From Pseudopyrenochaeta lycopersici (lineage: Eukaryota; Ascomycota; Dothideomycetes; Pleosporales; Pseudopyrenochaetaceae), in contig NHZP01000007.1 in the NCBI GenBank assembly GCA_003313425.1, forward strand, positions 744,001-808,000: a DNA stretch of 64,000 bases, in the 5' to 3' direction. The position numbers were made by a program, and so were the translations under genes. Shown here one piece after another: positions 21,219 through 32,312 of this stretch (position 1 is the stretch's first letter; each line of letters begins with the position of its first letter). The notes below the pieces were generated by a model. That model worked only from the letters and a program-made list of their open reading frames with translations. It was not told where the DNA came from and searched no databases.

Positions 21219-24200
21219 ATGCCTCCCGTGCTCAATCCCTTCCTACGGGCCTTCTTCCGCAGCGCACTCCCCAGCCAGTGCTCGCCAGCCCAGCACCACG
21301 TAGGCCGTCCATGGGACACTCGGGGGCGCATATGCTAAGACTGTGATCATAGGTCCTCCTCGTCCCCACCACCGAGACGCTCCTCAATTCGCGCGACAAG
21401 GAATCCAACACATCGTACGTCGACCTCAGCGGCTCCGAGGACTTCCTAGCCAGCCATGTGCTGCGCGTGCCGGGCGGCGTGGGCCCCAACAACCATGTCA
21501 GGGACGCTGGGAGCTTCCGGGAGACGCGGGGAAAGGCGAAGCAGTTCACAACCGCCAATGGCCGCACGGTGATAGTCAAGGACGCCTTCGTCTACAGCAA
21601 CAAAGGTGCGCAAGGGCATGTATTCGTCTGCAAGGGACGCCGGCGCTGACAGGATGCAGGATTCAAGACGCTGAACCAAGCCCAGCTCTTGAGCGACACC
21701 ATCTTCTACCCCGATACCTTTGATGCGCAACCTTGGCTCGTCTACTTCATATCCCGGCCGCTTATAGGGACATGGGAAGCGGTCCCAATAATAACGGCAA
21801 CATTAGAGGTCAAGAAAGATGTGGGCGCCGTGCAAGCAGCTGCGGCAACCTCGTCGGGGGCCGCGAGCTCGTCCATGCCACGAAAGAAGGAAGTCAAGTC
21901 CTTTAGCGACCTCCTTAACCATTTCCCCATGATCGCGCGACAGATGCAGCCGGGCTTGGAGAGGCTCTTCAAGGAGTTTGGAAAAGAGCTGGAAAAACCA
22001 CTGCCACCTACACCTTCGCAAGGCTCGCGACGATCCTCGATGAGTTCACGGAGACGCGGCTCAGTATCGTCAGCCGGGACAGCCCCGTCATCGATGCATA
22101 GCAGCATGTCTCGGGGCCCAAATGGATTCATATCAACATTGGAAATCAACGACGAGGAGGATCAGATGCGAAGGTCTTTGGAGACAGCTGTGACCGCGGC
22201 CATCGATCTCTTCCAGATGGTGGACAAGCAGCAACTATCGCTTCTGGGAGCAACAACAGACTTGACCGGTCCAATTGTAGAGCGCATGATTGAGCGATAT
22301 ATTGCAGAGCAGGTGCATCACACCATCCTATTCCCACGAGTTCGAGAGATACGACAACTTGAAGACGCAGATCTTGAACGCCGGACGCGACAGATGATGG
22401 ACATCGATATATCGCAGGTTGGCATCGAAATTGGAAATGGCCGCAGCGGTAAACAGGAACTAGCCATCCGCCTTTCAAAAGCGGTAGATATGTTCAAGAA
22501 GATGGGCGTCGCAGGAAGCCCACAAGAGATGCTCGAGATACTTCTTGGAGTCCAGAAGCACATTACGCAGCCAGACGCACCCTCGCCTGCAGATGAATCA
22601 CAACCGAAAACTTTGACAAACGGAGAACAAATGTCTGAAAAGCCTGGCCACCTTCTCACAATAAACGCCGATACGCTCGTGTCCCTGTTGCTCGTTGTCG
22701 TGATTCGGGCTCCGGTTAGACATCTACAAGCCCGCTTGTCATACATGAAACACTTCATCTTCATTGATGATGTGGAAAGCGGCGAGATGGGGTATGCGCT
22801 CAGCACGTTCGAGGCAGTCTTATCATATCTATCCCAGGATTCGGGGGGTTTGCGGAGAGCAAGTCGCCGAAATAGAGCATTGTGGCAGGCGACGAAATCA
22901 GGCGATCTTGCAATAATGCAAGGCATCCTGGAGCCTGATAGGTCTTTCCATGAGGCTATGTATAGCTCCTCAGATGAGAGTGACACGCAGGAAAGTCGTC
23001 TACCTGTGAGATTTGCAACAAGCCTCTCAGATCTGCACTCTCTGGGTGGCACCACCATGAATGGTGACTACGAGTCACGGAGAAGACACCGAAGTCGGTC
23101 GCGTGATAAAAGTAAAGGCGAGGATGGCCCACTAGCTCACATCTTTCCCTTTCAGCGGGCTCAAACGCCTCCCCTGCCGGGGAGACCAAAGATGAAGAAG
23201 AGGGTCTCTATGGATACACGAAGTATGTCGAGTGGCTCAGCGCGGTCTTTCACGTCTCGCACAACTCTTGACTCTCGCGTCAGCGCTATTGAGGGTGACA
23301 CATCAATTGAAAAGCTCACAATGACCCAAGGTACTGAAGGCGAGTCGGTGCTGATGATGGCCATTGAGAGCAAGCAAGACAAGGCATTGCAGTACCTGCT
23401 CAGCCTGACAGAATACTATTCACCAACCTTTGTATTTGAGGATCACAATAATGAAGGTACGACGTTGCTGAGCGCAGCAGTCCAGCTGGCTCACCCGAAG
23501 ACGACGGATACAATACTTAATTATATCCTGGACAACAGTGTCAATCCAGACATGTTGCGAGAGTATATCGCCAAACAAGATTCGAAAGGCAGATGTGCGG
23601 CACATTACTTCTTCAACCAACCGCGACTACTCGATCGTATCGGCCACATGCTTCCATGGCGGTTAAAGGATAAGAATGGACAAACTCCTGTCTTCGCCCT
23701 GTGCAGATCCTATGATCATGAGCAGTATTATGATATGGTGGACAAAGCTCTGTTAGCAGCGACCAATGCGCAAGATGACGGTCAACCGCTACACCTCGAC
23801 GAACATATCGACAACAAAGGCAACAGTCTGCTTCATATCATTACCGATCCTCAGCTTGCGGTCAAGCTGCTCTACCGTTGCGACACTGATTCCAATGCGA
23901 CAAATGATAGGCAGTTCACGCCTCTCATGGTTGCGAGCAAGTATGGTCGAACAGACATGATCAGAGTACTCTTCCAGGACCCGCGAGTCGACTTGTCTTT
24001 CCGGGATGCACGTGGTCTTACTGCTGTTGAACTTGCTAAAGATGATGATGTCCGCAATCGTATCGACGACCTAGTACTGTTATCTAACGAGCCTGGACGC
24101 GACGGACGAACTACCACTGTTGTGCGATCCTTCTTTGTGGAGGACGGCACTGTACGACTGGTTCTGAAGTCTGGAGCACCTAACAGCAACGGAACGATTA

Positions 24201-25495
24201 CGGTGACGACATGTCGTAGGTCATCACAGGACTTTGAAAACCTCGCAAAATGGCTGGCACAAGAACATCCTGCATCATGGCTCCCAGTTATTCATAGCCT
24301 GGCCTCGCCGTATTTGATACCTTCGCGGCCCTCACGGTCGATATTACGAGACATGCAGTTGAGACTCGATGCCTTCCTCAAGATCTTGCTCAGGCATCCC
24401 ACGTTCTCTACGCATGAAATGGTATGGGAGTTCTTCCTTGTACCGGATATCGACTCTTCAATGCTCGCAGAACGATCGGCTCGTAAAGCCGAGCTTCGTG
24501 TTGAGCGCCTTCGTGAAGAGTATGCTCCTATATATGACGTCCGCGAAGTCGAACTTTTCGTACAGCATGCACGGGAAAATGTTCGATCCCTTCATCATGC
24601 TTCCAAATCTGTTCTGCGCCGAACAAACAAGGTTCGTTCCGCTGCATCAGATCTTTATGATGCAGCCAAATTGTCCAACACAGCCATACACTCTGTTACT
24701 TTCCTACCGACAAAGCATCTCAAGGCCATGGACCGATACATCAAGACCCTTGCACAGAGTGAGGCAAACCCCATTGCTGGATTCTACTACTCCATGCATG
24801 CCATTGCCAGCACCATCACCGCGACGCTTACCTCGCTCTCCCGCCCCTCTACCCTCATCACCTCTATGTCTACCACTCAGAAAGCCATTGACCGCCACAA
24901 TCTCTCGGTCCGCCGTTCCGATCGCTGGCCACTCGGGCTCCTTGACGATGCAAGGTCCCGTGTTCAGCGGGATGCACAGGAAAAGATGGACAAGAGCAAA
25001 GCAGAGCTGGAGGATCTAGGAAGGGAACTAAGGTATACGCAGCAAGTTGTTGCGGGCGAATTAGCAAGTTGGCAGGAGAATCGCGTAGAGATGGGCAGGA
25101 AAGCGCTCAAGGAACTGGCATCGAGAATGGTAATTGTTGAGAGAGCGAGATTGGAGAGCATGAAGCGCGCGGTAAGGGAGCTGGGTATTGGACTGGGGAA
25201 GGGCAAGGGCAAGGCGATTACAAATGGAGTGGTTGAAGAAATGGCAAGCAGTGGCACGTCTGTCAATCTGGAAGTCTCTGAGGCTGAGGCTAAGCGGGGC
25301 AGTATCGAATATGTTACTGACGAGACTTCGGAGGAAGACTCCCCCTCCAGTACCCACCTGGATGAGCAAGATCTGGTCAATGGCACCGGCGCTCTTACCA
25401 TCGAACCTCCACCTGCTGCCAAAGACTTGATGGCACGACAACTGCCTAATGGGGCAACAGAAGAGGTACGACTCTCTAATGAGCCGGAGCAATAG
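21219..25495 (+). CDS. VRL1: VPS9 / ankyrin / PX-BAR protein (Vrl1/VARP-like Rab5 exchange factor)
   Basis: Exons 21219..21299, 21353..21605 and 21660..25495 (introns 53 and 54 bp) encode 1389 residues. Order: N-terminal conserved part (LNPFLRAFFRSALPSQCSPAQHH and onward); a VPS9-type region at about 290-505, with the helical core ADTLVSLLLVVVIRA and the typical GEMGYALSTFEAVLSYL; a Ser/Arg-rich linker; ankyrin-like repeats at about 660-925 (EGTTLLSAAVQLAH, NGQTPVFALC, KGNSLLHIITDPQ, FTPLMVASKYGRTDMIRVLF); a divergent PX at about 930-1040; and a long helical BAR-like region at about 1045-1310. This combination is that of yeast Vrl1, partner of Vin1 in the VINE complex, which combines Rab5 GEF activity with a sorting nexin on endosomes; metazoan VARP shares VPS9 plus ankyrin. 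The family call rests on domain order, not a search. Confidence 0.75.
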
Positions 25496-26064
25496 CCTCT
25501 TGGTCATCTCCACCTTCGCGTGTACAGCTTCGACTTCCCATATACCTTTGGATAGATGGTGTCGGGAGGGGATATATACCCGGATTGAATCAGCGATGGC
25601 GCTCACAATTATATCATAGCAGAGCAGTAATACTTGTAATACATTGTGTGAATCAGGTCTGCGAACTTCAAATCTACTTGAGAAGATGTATCCTCTCGTG
25701 GTACATTCACGTATGGAGGGAGGGGTGAACATGAAAGTGTCCCTAGTTTCGTGAACATTTTGCAAGGTTTTGTGACAGTTTTTGATCTATAGTACCCGCT
25801 TATTTTCCATCGAACCTCGGTGTCGCAATCTATACCTGACCATGTCAATTCTAGGTGTTGATTTTAAGGAACCTGAGGCCTTCTCCTGGATACTCACATC
25901 TCTTCCTTGTTGTGAGCCATAAGTTGCGAGGCGAAATAGCTTTTCTGCACCTGCACCATCCCTGACGACCGACTCATGACTTTGTAAGTATTCATGGTTA
26001 TTCTTTAGTACTTTGAAGACGCTCCTGATATCATGCGTAAATGACGTGTTCAATGTACAATGTA
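25496..26064. other. 3' flank of VRL1 up to transposon insertion
   Basis: No gene. AT-rich terminator-like DNA follows the VRL1 stop. The last two bases (TA, 26063..26064) are the left copy of the transposon target duplication. Confidence 0.5.
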
Positions 26065-26102
26065 ACGTGCATGGCTAGCGAGCGGCGCAACCCACCAACT
26101 TC
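26065..26102 (+). repeat. left terminal inverted repeat
   Basis: Matches the complement of the right end with one mismatch over the first 25 bases (ACGTGCATGGC then T versus A, then AGCGAGCGGCGCA), and looser similarity to about 40 bases. Confidence 0.85.
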
Positions 26103-26152
26103 GCGCACCTTGTTGAACTCAACGTACAATAACTCCACGCTATAACACTCCA

Positions 26153-28002
26153 ATGGCTTCAAAAGAAGCAGATATCCAGCTTGCTATATTTTCTATTAAT
26201 ACTAAGTAGATTTAAGGTAATCGCCAGGCTACTGCTCTCTATAATGTTGCTGAAACAACCCTCCGCCGCTGACGCGCTGGTGTCTCTGCCCGACGCGATT
26301 GCTAGCCTAACTTAAAGAAGCTCACCCAGCTAGAAGAGGAGGTAATAGTTGATTATATCCTTAATCTAGGCCAGCGTGGATTTCCGCCTACGTACGCAGC
26401 TATACGTGATATAGCTAATAAGCTGCTAGCCGCGCGTAGTAGAGGTTAGGTTAGGTAGAAGTAGCTATATAACTTTATTAAGCGTACAGATAGTCTTATA
26501 ACGCATTTTACTTGAGCGTATAATAGGCAGAGAGCTCTCTATAAAGACCCTTAGCTAATAGCCTGCTAGTTTAAGCTGGTAGTAGAGACAATGGCTTAGT
26601 ACAGTATCCTAGATAAGGATATATTTAACTTTAACGAAGCTAGCTTTATAATAGGCAAGATAATAACTTAGCTACTTATAACTAGGTTAGAGAGGAGGGG
26701 GCGGCTAAAGGCTATCTAGCCAGGTAACCGTGAGTGGGTAACGTTGATTCAAGGCATTAACGCAGCTGGCTGGACGATCCCACCCTTCCTAATCTTTGCT
26801 GGCCAGTATCACCTGTCTGCCTAGTACTAGGAAGATGCTCTCCCACGCGACTAGGCTATCTCAGTAATAATAGCTGGACACCTAATTAGCGTAGAGTAGC
26901 GTGGCTAAAGCACTTTAATGCTCACACAAAGATAAAGGTAGGAGGCGCGCGTCGGCTGCTTATCCTTGATGGCCGTGAGAGCCATCACTCTCTTAAATTT
27001 CAAGAGATCTGCAGAGAGAGTAACATCTATACCCTCTGCATGCCACCTCACTCATCTCATCTGCTGCAGCCTCTTGACGTTGGCTGCTTCTCTCCTCTTG
27101 AGAAGGCGTACAGTCGCTAGATAGAGAGCTTAATTAAGGCCTACATCAACTACATTACTAAGCTTGAATTTCTGCCTGCCTTTAAAGCAGCTTTTGATTA
27201 AGCTTTCACTTTAGTTAATATCTACTCAGCATTTCGAGGTGCAGGCCTGGTCCCCCTCCAGCCAGACGTTATCCTGGCAAAGCTAAATGTCCAGCTGCGT
27301 ACGCCATCACCAGCAGCTCAGCTAGCAGCTCAGCAAGGAGCTCAGCTAGGAGCCCAGCTAGGAGCTCAGCTAGGAGCTCAGCTAGGAGCTCAGCAAGGAC
27401 CTCAACAAGGACCTCAGCAAGGACCTCAACAAGGACCTCAACAAGGACCTCAGCTAGGTGCTCAGCTAGGAGCTCAGCAAGGACCTCAACAAGGACCTCA
27501 GCAAGGAGCTCAGCTAGGTGCTCAGCTAGGACCTCAGCAAGGACCTCAGCAAGGAGCTCTCTGGGAGCCTCAAACACCAAGGAACGTAGGTGAGCTTGAG
27601 GCTTAATCAGCTCTAATTAGCGATCGTATTCGACGGCATAATAGCTTATCACCAGCATCAATTATTGAGGCAATTAGTCAGTTTAAGAAGGGGGCTATAG
27701 TGGGGATACATAGAGCTGAGCTAATAGAGGATAAGATTGCTAGCTTTAAGCAAGCTAATAAGGTAGCAAATCAGCGGAAACAGTGCAAGAAAAAGCGGAT
27801 CCAGAGGGGAGGAGTCTTAACAAAGTGGGCTGGAGAGGATATACTTACTCAACGATAGGTTAAGCAGTAAATAGAGCGTGAAGAGCGTCAAAATAGAGGG
27901 CAAGATGGGCCTAGCCGCCAGGCTCTAGCGCGCTGTAAAAGGTGCAGAGAGACTAGACATAACTCACGCACGTGCAAAAAGGATTCTTTAGTTAGTACTT
28001 AA
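26153..28002 (+). pseudogene. Fot1/Pogo transposase relic (HTH-CENPB, DDE_1, zinc knuckle)
   Basis: From ATGGCTTCAAAAGAAGCAG onward the translation keeps family landmarks although broken by many stops: LTQLEEEVIVDYILNLGQRG then FPPTYAAIRDIANKLL (CENP-B-type DNA-binding), REWVTLIQGINAAGWTIPPF, a catalytic-Asp segment RRLLILDGRESHHS, and MPPHSSHLLQPLDVGCFSPL with the next expected Asp. After a low-complexity Gln/Leu/Gly/Ala stretch it continues with DRIRRHNSLSPASIIEAISQF and ends in a CKRCRETRHNSRTCKK zinc-knuckle. The stops and frame breaks rule out an active enzyme. The reading frame is otherwise recognisable from end to end, so this is a mutated full copy, not a fragment. Confidence 0.88.
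27310..27560 (+). repeat. 12-bp tandem repeat inside the transposase relic, about 20 copies
   Basis: Units of the type AGCTCAGCTAGG / ACCTCAGCAAGG repeat about 20 times, encoding alternating Gln-Leu-Gly-Ala and Gln-Gln-Gly-Pro in the transposase frame without any stop. The minus strand gives an artefactual Leu/Ala/Glu-rich frame over the same bases. Confidence 0.9.
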
Positions 28003-28066
28003 TCTTATATATAAATATCTATATAGTATATTATAACGTTGTTGAGCTGCGCAACTTTTAAAGGGT

Positions 28067-28106
28067 TGAAGTTTGGTAGGGTGCGCCGCTCGCTTGCCAT
28101 GCACGT
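28067..28106 (-). repeat. right terminal inverted repeat
   Basis: Inverted partner of the left end, directly abutting the second TA target-site copy at 28107..28108. Confidence 0.85.
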
Positions 28107-31100
28107 TACTCGCTGTTCAGTGAAGTAAAGCACTCCACTCCAATTTGCCTCTGCGCGCTATCAAGTCTTCGAGCTCAGAAATCCGGGGAAAAGCTTTTGA
28201 CCCCATCATTTTTGGCCAGGATTTACATCTATCATTAGCAATGCTTCTCATTTGCGCTCTGTCTGCATGTTGGATTCCCTTGTTGTCCTTCGCTGTTCAG
28301 CATCCGCGCTATACTGTGCGTGGTAGGTGGCAGAGTCTAATCATTCGGTTCCCGCTTTAGGCTCTAGGATAACGGGCCGAGTCTCGACCGTTATTGTTCT
28401 TCCCGTTGACCAACTTCCTCTTCTCGTGTTCGGGTATCTTGCCGGCTGCCCTGTTCGTCCTAGTGGCTTTGTCCACTTCAGGCGTGCAAGGCATCCGACT
28501 GATTTGTGTCCGATGCTCAAGCAGTGACATCTTGCCGTTGTTGGTGTTGCGTCAGTCCTGCATAGTCTGTTCAGCTCCAGCTACCTAAGCTCATTCAAGG
28601 CAATATGCGACCCAGCGCCGCTTCACATGTAAGCTTTGCTGACGTGCTTGTCTGTGTTCAGATGCAAGTCTGCTAAGCTCTACTGCAGGATGATAAGCTT
28701 TGCCAATAGCTAGTCCTGCAGGGTAAGTATGCTTGCAATGGATTCCTTGTTGGTTGTCATTGTCACGATGTTTGGGGTATGTGTTGGAGGAAGCAACGGG
28801 CTGGAATGAGTAGGTGCACAAAGCGGCTCGCTTAGCATGACCAAAGACTAGCCGTGGCTTGTGGCCAGGCCGTCTTCCTTCTCGTATATGCTCCCCGCAA
28901 AAAGAGGCATCAAAATGCAACGGGCTACTCTCCCGTGCTTCATTCTCTTTGCATACAATTCCACCAACCGAAAATGTTGAGCGCAGGAAGCTTTCTCTCC
29001 CGCGGTCTGTTCCTCCGCATTTCCTCGTGCCTGAATGAGTAACTCGCACTACGCCAGAAAGCTATTAGATCTAGATTTTTGTCGTACTCGCGAATGCTCG
29101 TCTTCTCCCGTTGTCATGGGCATCCCAGGCATTCACATTTAGCGGCGTGTATACACTCACAACATGCAGCGGGCCACACCTTCAGCGACGGCCGTGTGGG
29201 CAACATTCTAGACCTTCGCCTGAGGCTCTTCGGCCCTCATACCCTATGCAGGTCTCGCAAGAATGTCAATTACTGCATTCAGCGGACTTTCTCTCGTATT
29301 CGAAGGGCCGACACTCGCAAAAGGACATCGGAGTAAGCCAAACGGTCAAAATCATGGCTTGAGTCTGTTGAGGTCGGAGTTCCGTGGTAGCAGCTACACC
29401 AACCATTACAGACGCAGGGTCCCATGAATCCATCCCAGATTGCCGATAGATCTTCCTGGTAACAAGGTAGCATTTGGTAGGACCATTTATGGGTCTGATT
29501 ACTAAGGCCCTCCTGCAAGCATACCCTTGGGAGAGAAGTCACCTGACGAGCAGGAAGGCACTGTAGAAGGATATCTCCGCACACTCACATTTACCAAACC
29601 TTCGGCTGTCTGCAAATAGACGCTTCATCGTACGTTATTCACATGCCAATCTTCTTGGAGACTAGCCAGTCTCCATTTGGTGCAGCCCTCACGGACGACA
29701 CTTTGTCAACAGCCCAGCTTCAGGTGAATTTCAAGAGTCAGAGGCTATGACCTGACATGGAAACGCAACGTCCGACGGACTCATACGAGAGTACCGAGAT
29801 ACGACCTCGCCGATGTTGAGCTACGTAGCATGGCTATCCTGCAGCGCTAGGAATGTTCAGGCTATGTGTGCGCCTTTGAACCCTGATTCAACGCGGAAAC
29901 GGACATTGTCACAAGATTCGTAGTACATCTCGCAGCGCACAGTGGGCCCTGCTATGCGGAATGTGTCCGAGGTATCGGTTCTTCTGAATCCTTCTGTCTG
30001 TCTGTTGGGTCAAACATGAAACGGATGTACGAAGATAGTCTCAGCCAATCCCTTGCACTGTAATCTTGGAGGAGAGACACATTTCTTCTCTAATAGCCTG
30101 AATCCCCAGGCATAGTTTTCGCGCAAGACAGTGTGCGTCGGCACGCTTCGCCGGCCTCAATGTTCCGTGCTCTTTACCCGGCCAACGACGTAAGCCCCGA
30201 ATATAGAGTGATCCGACAGACACCCTCTTTGAGGTCAACTCGCTCACCCATGTCTCAAACGTGCTGTCATACACGTGGAGCAATCTTCTAGAAGTACGCT
30301 AGAATGTTGAGGTTCCGCCGTTTACCTGGTCGGCGTTGGAGATAGAGAGGGTGCAGGAGCAGGGCTGCATGCGAGGGAGCACAGACTGAGTGCATTGCGT
30401 GGTACCAAGTTGTAAGATTTGCAGACATGACTGAGAGAGAGCAGTGACCATATGGGGCAGAATGAGCGCGGCACTATTCGACAAAGAAACGACAAGAAGG
30501 CGATGATCCATGTTCAGAATCAGCTTGATTCAGACAACAGTAACTGAGCGCTAGCTCTTCTCAGCACGTCTGCAGAGACAAAAAAGAGCTAGCCTGAATG
30601 CTACCTTACCATTTCGGCGCTTCAAAGCTCGCCCAACGTCAATTCGGCCTCTTCCGTCAAGAGCTATGACTCGCTGAAGACTGCCAACTGTTCCAGCTCA
30701 TTTCATTGCCACCCACGATGCGCTATTCCAGATGTTCCATTGCACTGGTACTACTCACACGTCAGCCTATCGTTCAGCTATCAGCACGGCCGCCCATTAT
30801 ACCGACAGGGAATCCACTTAGGATGTCAGATCATGAAGTTCGTGATCGACGAGGATGATCTCGCAAAAGCATGGGAGGGACCGGTCAGTGGGAGACCCAG
30901 AGTAGATTAATCGCTATCTTCTGGTATCCAATACCAGATATAGAATCATAATGAGGGTTGGTGCATTGCATTTGCTGCTGGTGGATCTGGCACAGAACAT
31001 GCGCTTGGAACCGGTCTCCAGCACCGCGTTCCTCGCGTTGTGCATACGATCTCGCAGCTTGAGCAAAATGAAGAGTGGGCGAAGGGACTTACCGGAAGTG

Positions 31101-31142
31101 CATGAATAAGATAGAAGCTGCGATTTCGGGTCGCACGAGTTT

Positions 31143-31156
31143 AAGTTGCGCAACTT
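31143..31156. repeat. 14-bp perfect palindrome
   Basis: AAGTTGCGCAACTT is seen directly. Its right half, TGCGCAACTT, recurs near the right end of the Fot1/Pogo element (around 28038..28047). The meaning is unknown. Confidence 0.35.
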
Positions 31157-32218
31157 GATACGACCAAAAGCGAGCATTGATGAAAGCACTCGTCAGCTGG
31201 CTGCTTGGCTTCCCAAATATGGACCGTCTTATCCAGAACCAACCCGGCAATTGCGAAGTGCTGCCTGGCCATCTTGTGCTTCCTGAAGTAAGGCTGGGTG
31301 TAGATCAATTCTTGGTTCTATCAGCCACCGGGCAAACCTTCCCTGCAGAATGTGCCCTAGAAATTTGCTCTTGTCTGCACGTTTCTGCGTGCAACACCTC
31401 ATAAAGTTCCTTGTCGACCATCAAGCACCGGTGGTCCGGTAAGTTCAGAATCCACTCGCTAATACGAAATGACCTGTCACACTCTGATCTTTGTGCTCCG
31501 CCCTCGAAACAGCTAGTTCTGCGATCTAATCAGTCGATCTCCGAACTGCTCACGGACTGCTTTTCTCTTGGTGCATCCTACCCTGTCCTGCCCTACCACG
31601 TCACCGCATGTGTATGCCAGGTGCCGTTGTTTCACTAGCTGTGGCCTGACCGTTGACACGGTTCTTGTGCCACCACGGCACAAGTAGCCACATGGCTGAA
31701 ATTGCGGTGTCCCTTGTGCTACGGGATCCTTCTGCGGGACGGCACCATGTCGCTGATGCCTTGGGACTCGAACCTTTCTAAATTTGATCATCGAGCGCTG
31801 CGTTGGTAATGTGTGCTGCTGCAAGTGAGAAGAAGAGGGACTGCGGAGCTTACCGCGCGATGATGAGCTTTCTGCAAGTGTGCAACTGTAAGGCTGGGCT
31901 TTCTGCGGACGGCCACTGTAAGCGTGAGGAGTGATTGCAAATGGAGCAGAATCCTCAAGGTAGTGACTTGCCGTCACAGACATTGCGGGTCCCTCTTGGC
32001 CTTCAGGACCGAAATAAACCTCTCCACTGCCCTCTGCCACGCTCTGCCTTACCCACCCTTGTCTTGACGAACAGTTGCACTTCAAGAAGCAGGCTTTCTT
32101 CTGCCTTACTCCTATTCGGGCACTGCCACGACACCTGCCTGTTGGTGACTATTGGATCCGTCCTTTTCTTACAGACATCCATCCACCTGCGTCTGCATTT
32201 AATCTATAACAGCCAATA

Positions 32219-32312
32219 GACGCCCAAAGCTTACGCTTTGTTTAGCTGAATACGGGATGGAAGCGCACCGCCCCGAAGCCAAATATGGAGGGACCCATCC
32301 CGTTTGGGCGTC
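32219..32312. repeat. 94-bp element with nested inverted repeats (MITE-like or structured RNA)
   Basis: The outer arms GACGCCCAA (32219..32227) and TTGGGCGTC (32304..32312) are perfect complements. Inner arms ACGGGATGG (32252..32260) and CCATCCCGT (32295..32303) are also perfect complements and abut the outer right arm, so the whole 18-base right side pairs. A third hairpin, CAAAGC-TTAC-GCTTTG (32225..32240), lies between the left arms and shares three bases with the outer stem. No target duplication is evident at the ends. It could be a very small non-autonomous element or a folded RNA. Confidence 0.5.

Larger units (their letters stand above)
26065..28106 (+). mobile_element. degenerate Fot1/Pogo-type DNA transposon with intact ends
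   Basis: A 2042-bp element flanked by TA on both sides (26063..26064 and 28107..28108). It begins ACGTGCATGGC and ends with the inverse complement GCCATGCACGT. About 40 bp at each end are imperfect inverted repeats. Inside lies a plus-strand transposase relic with CENP-B-type helix-turn-helix, DDE_1 and zinc-knuckle remains. TA target duplication, terminal repeats and transposase type all fit the Tc1/mariner superfamily, Fot1/Pogo branch. Numerous TAG/TAA stops where CAG/CAA would be expected suggest repeat-induced point mutation; this is inference, since no second copy is in view. Confidence 0.9.

Noticed and set aside
27269..27580. Leu/Ala/Glu-rich open frame on the minus strand (103 codons)
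   Set aside because: It is the antisense of the 12-bp tandem repeat; the plus-strand frame is the one that continues the transposase relic.
28591..29049. 152-codon minus-strand open frame
   Set aside because: No recognisable motif, no splice continuation and a random-looking composition; kept as intergenic.
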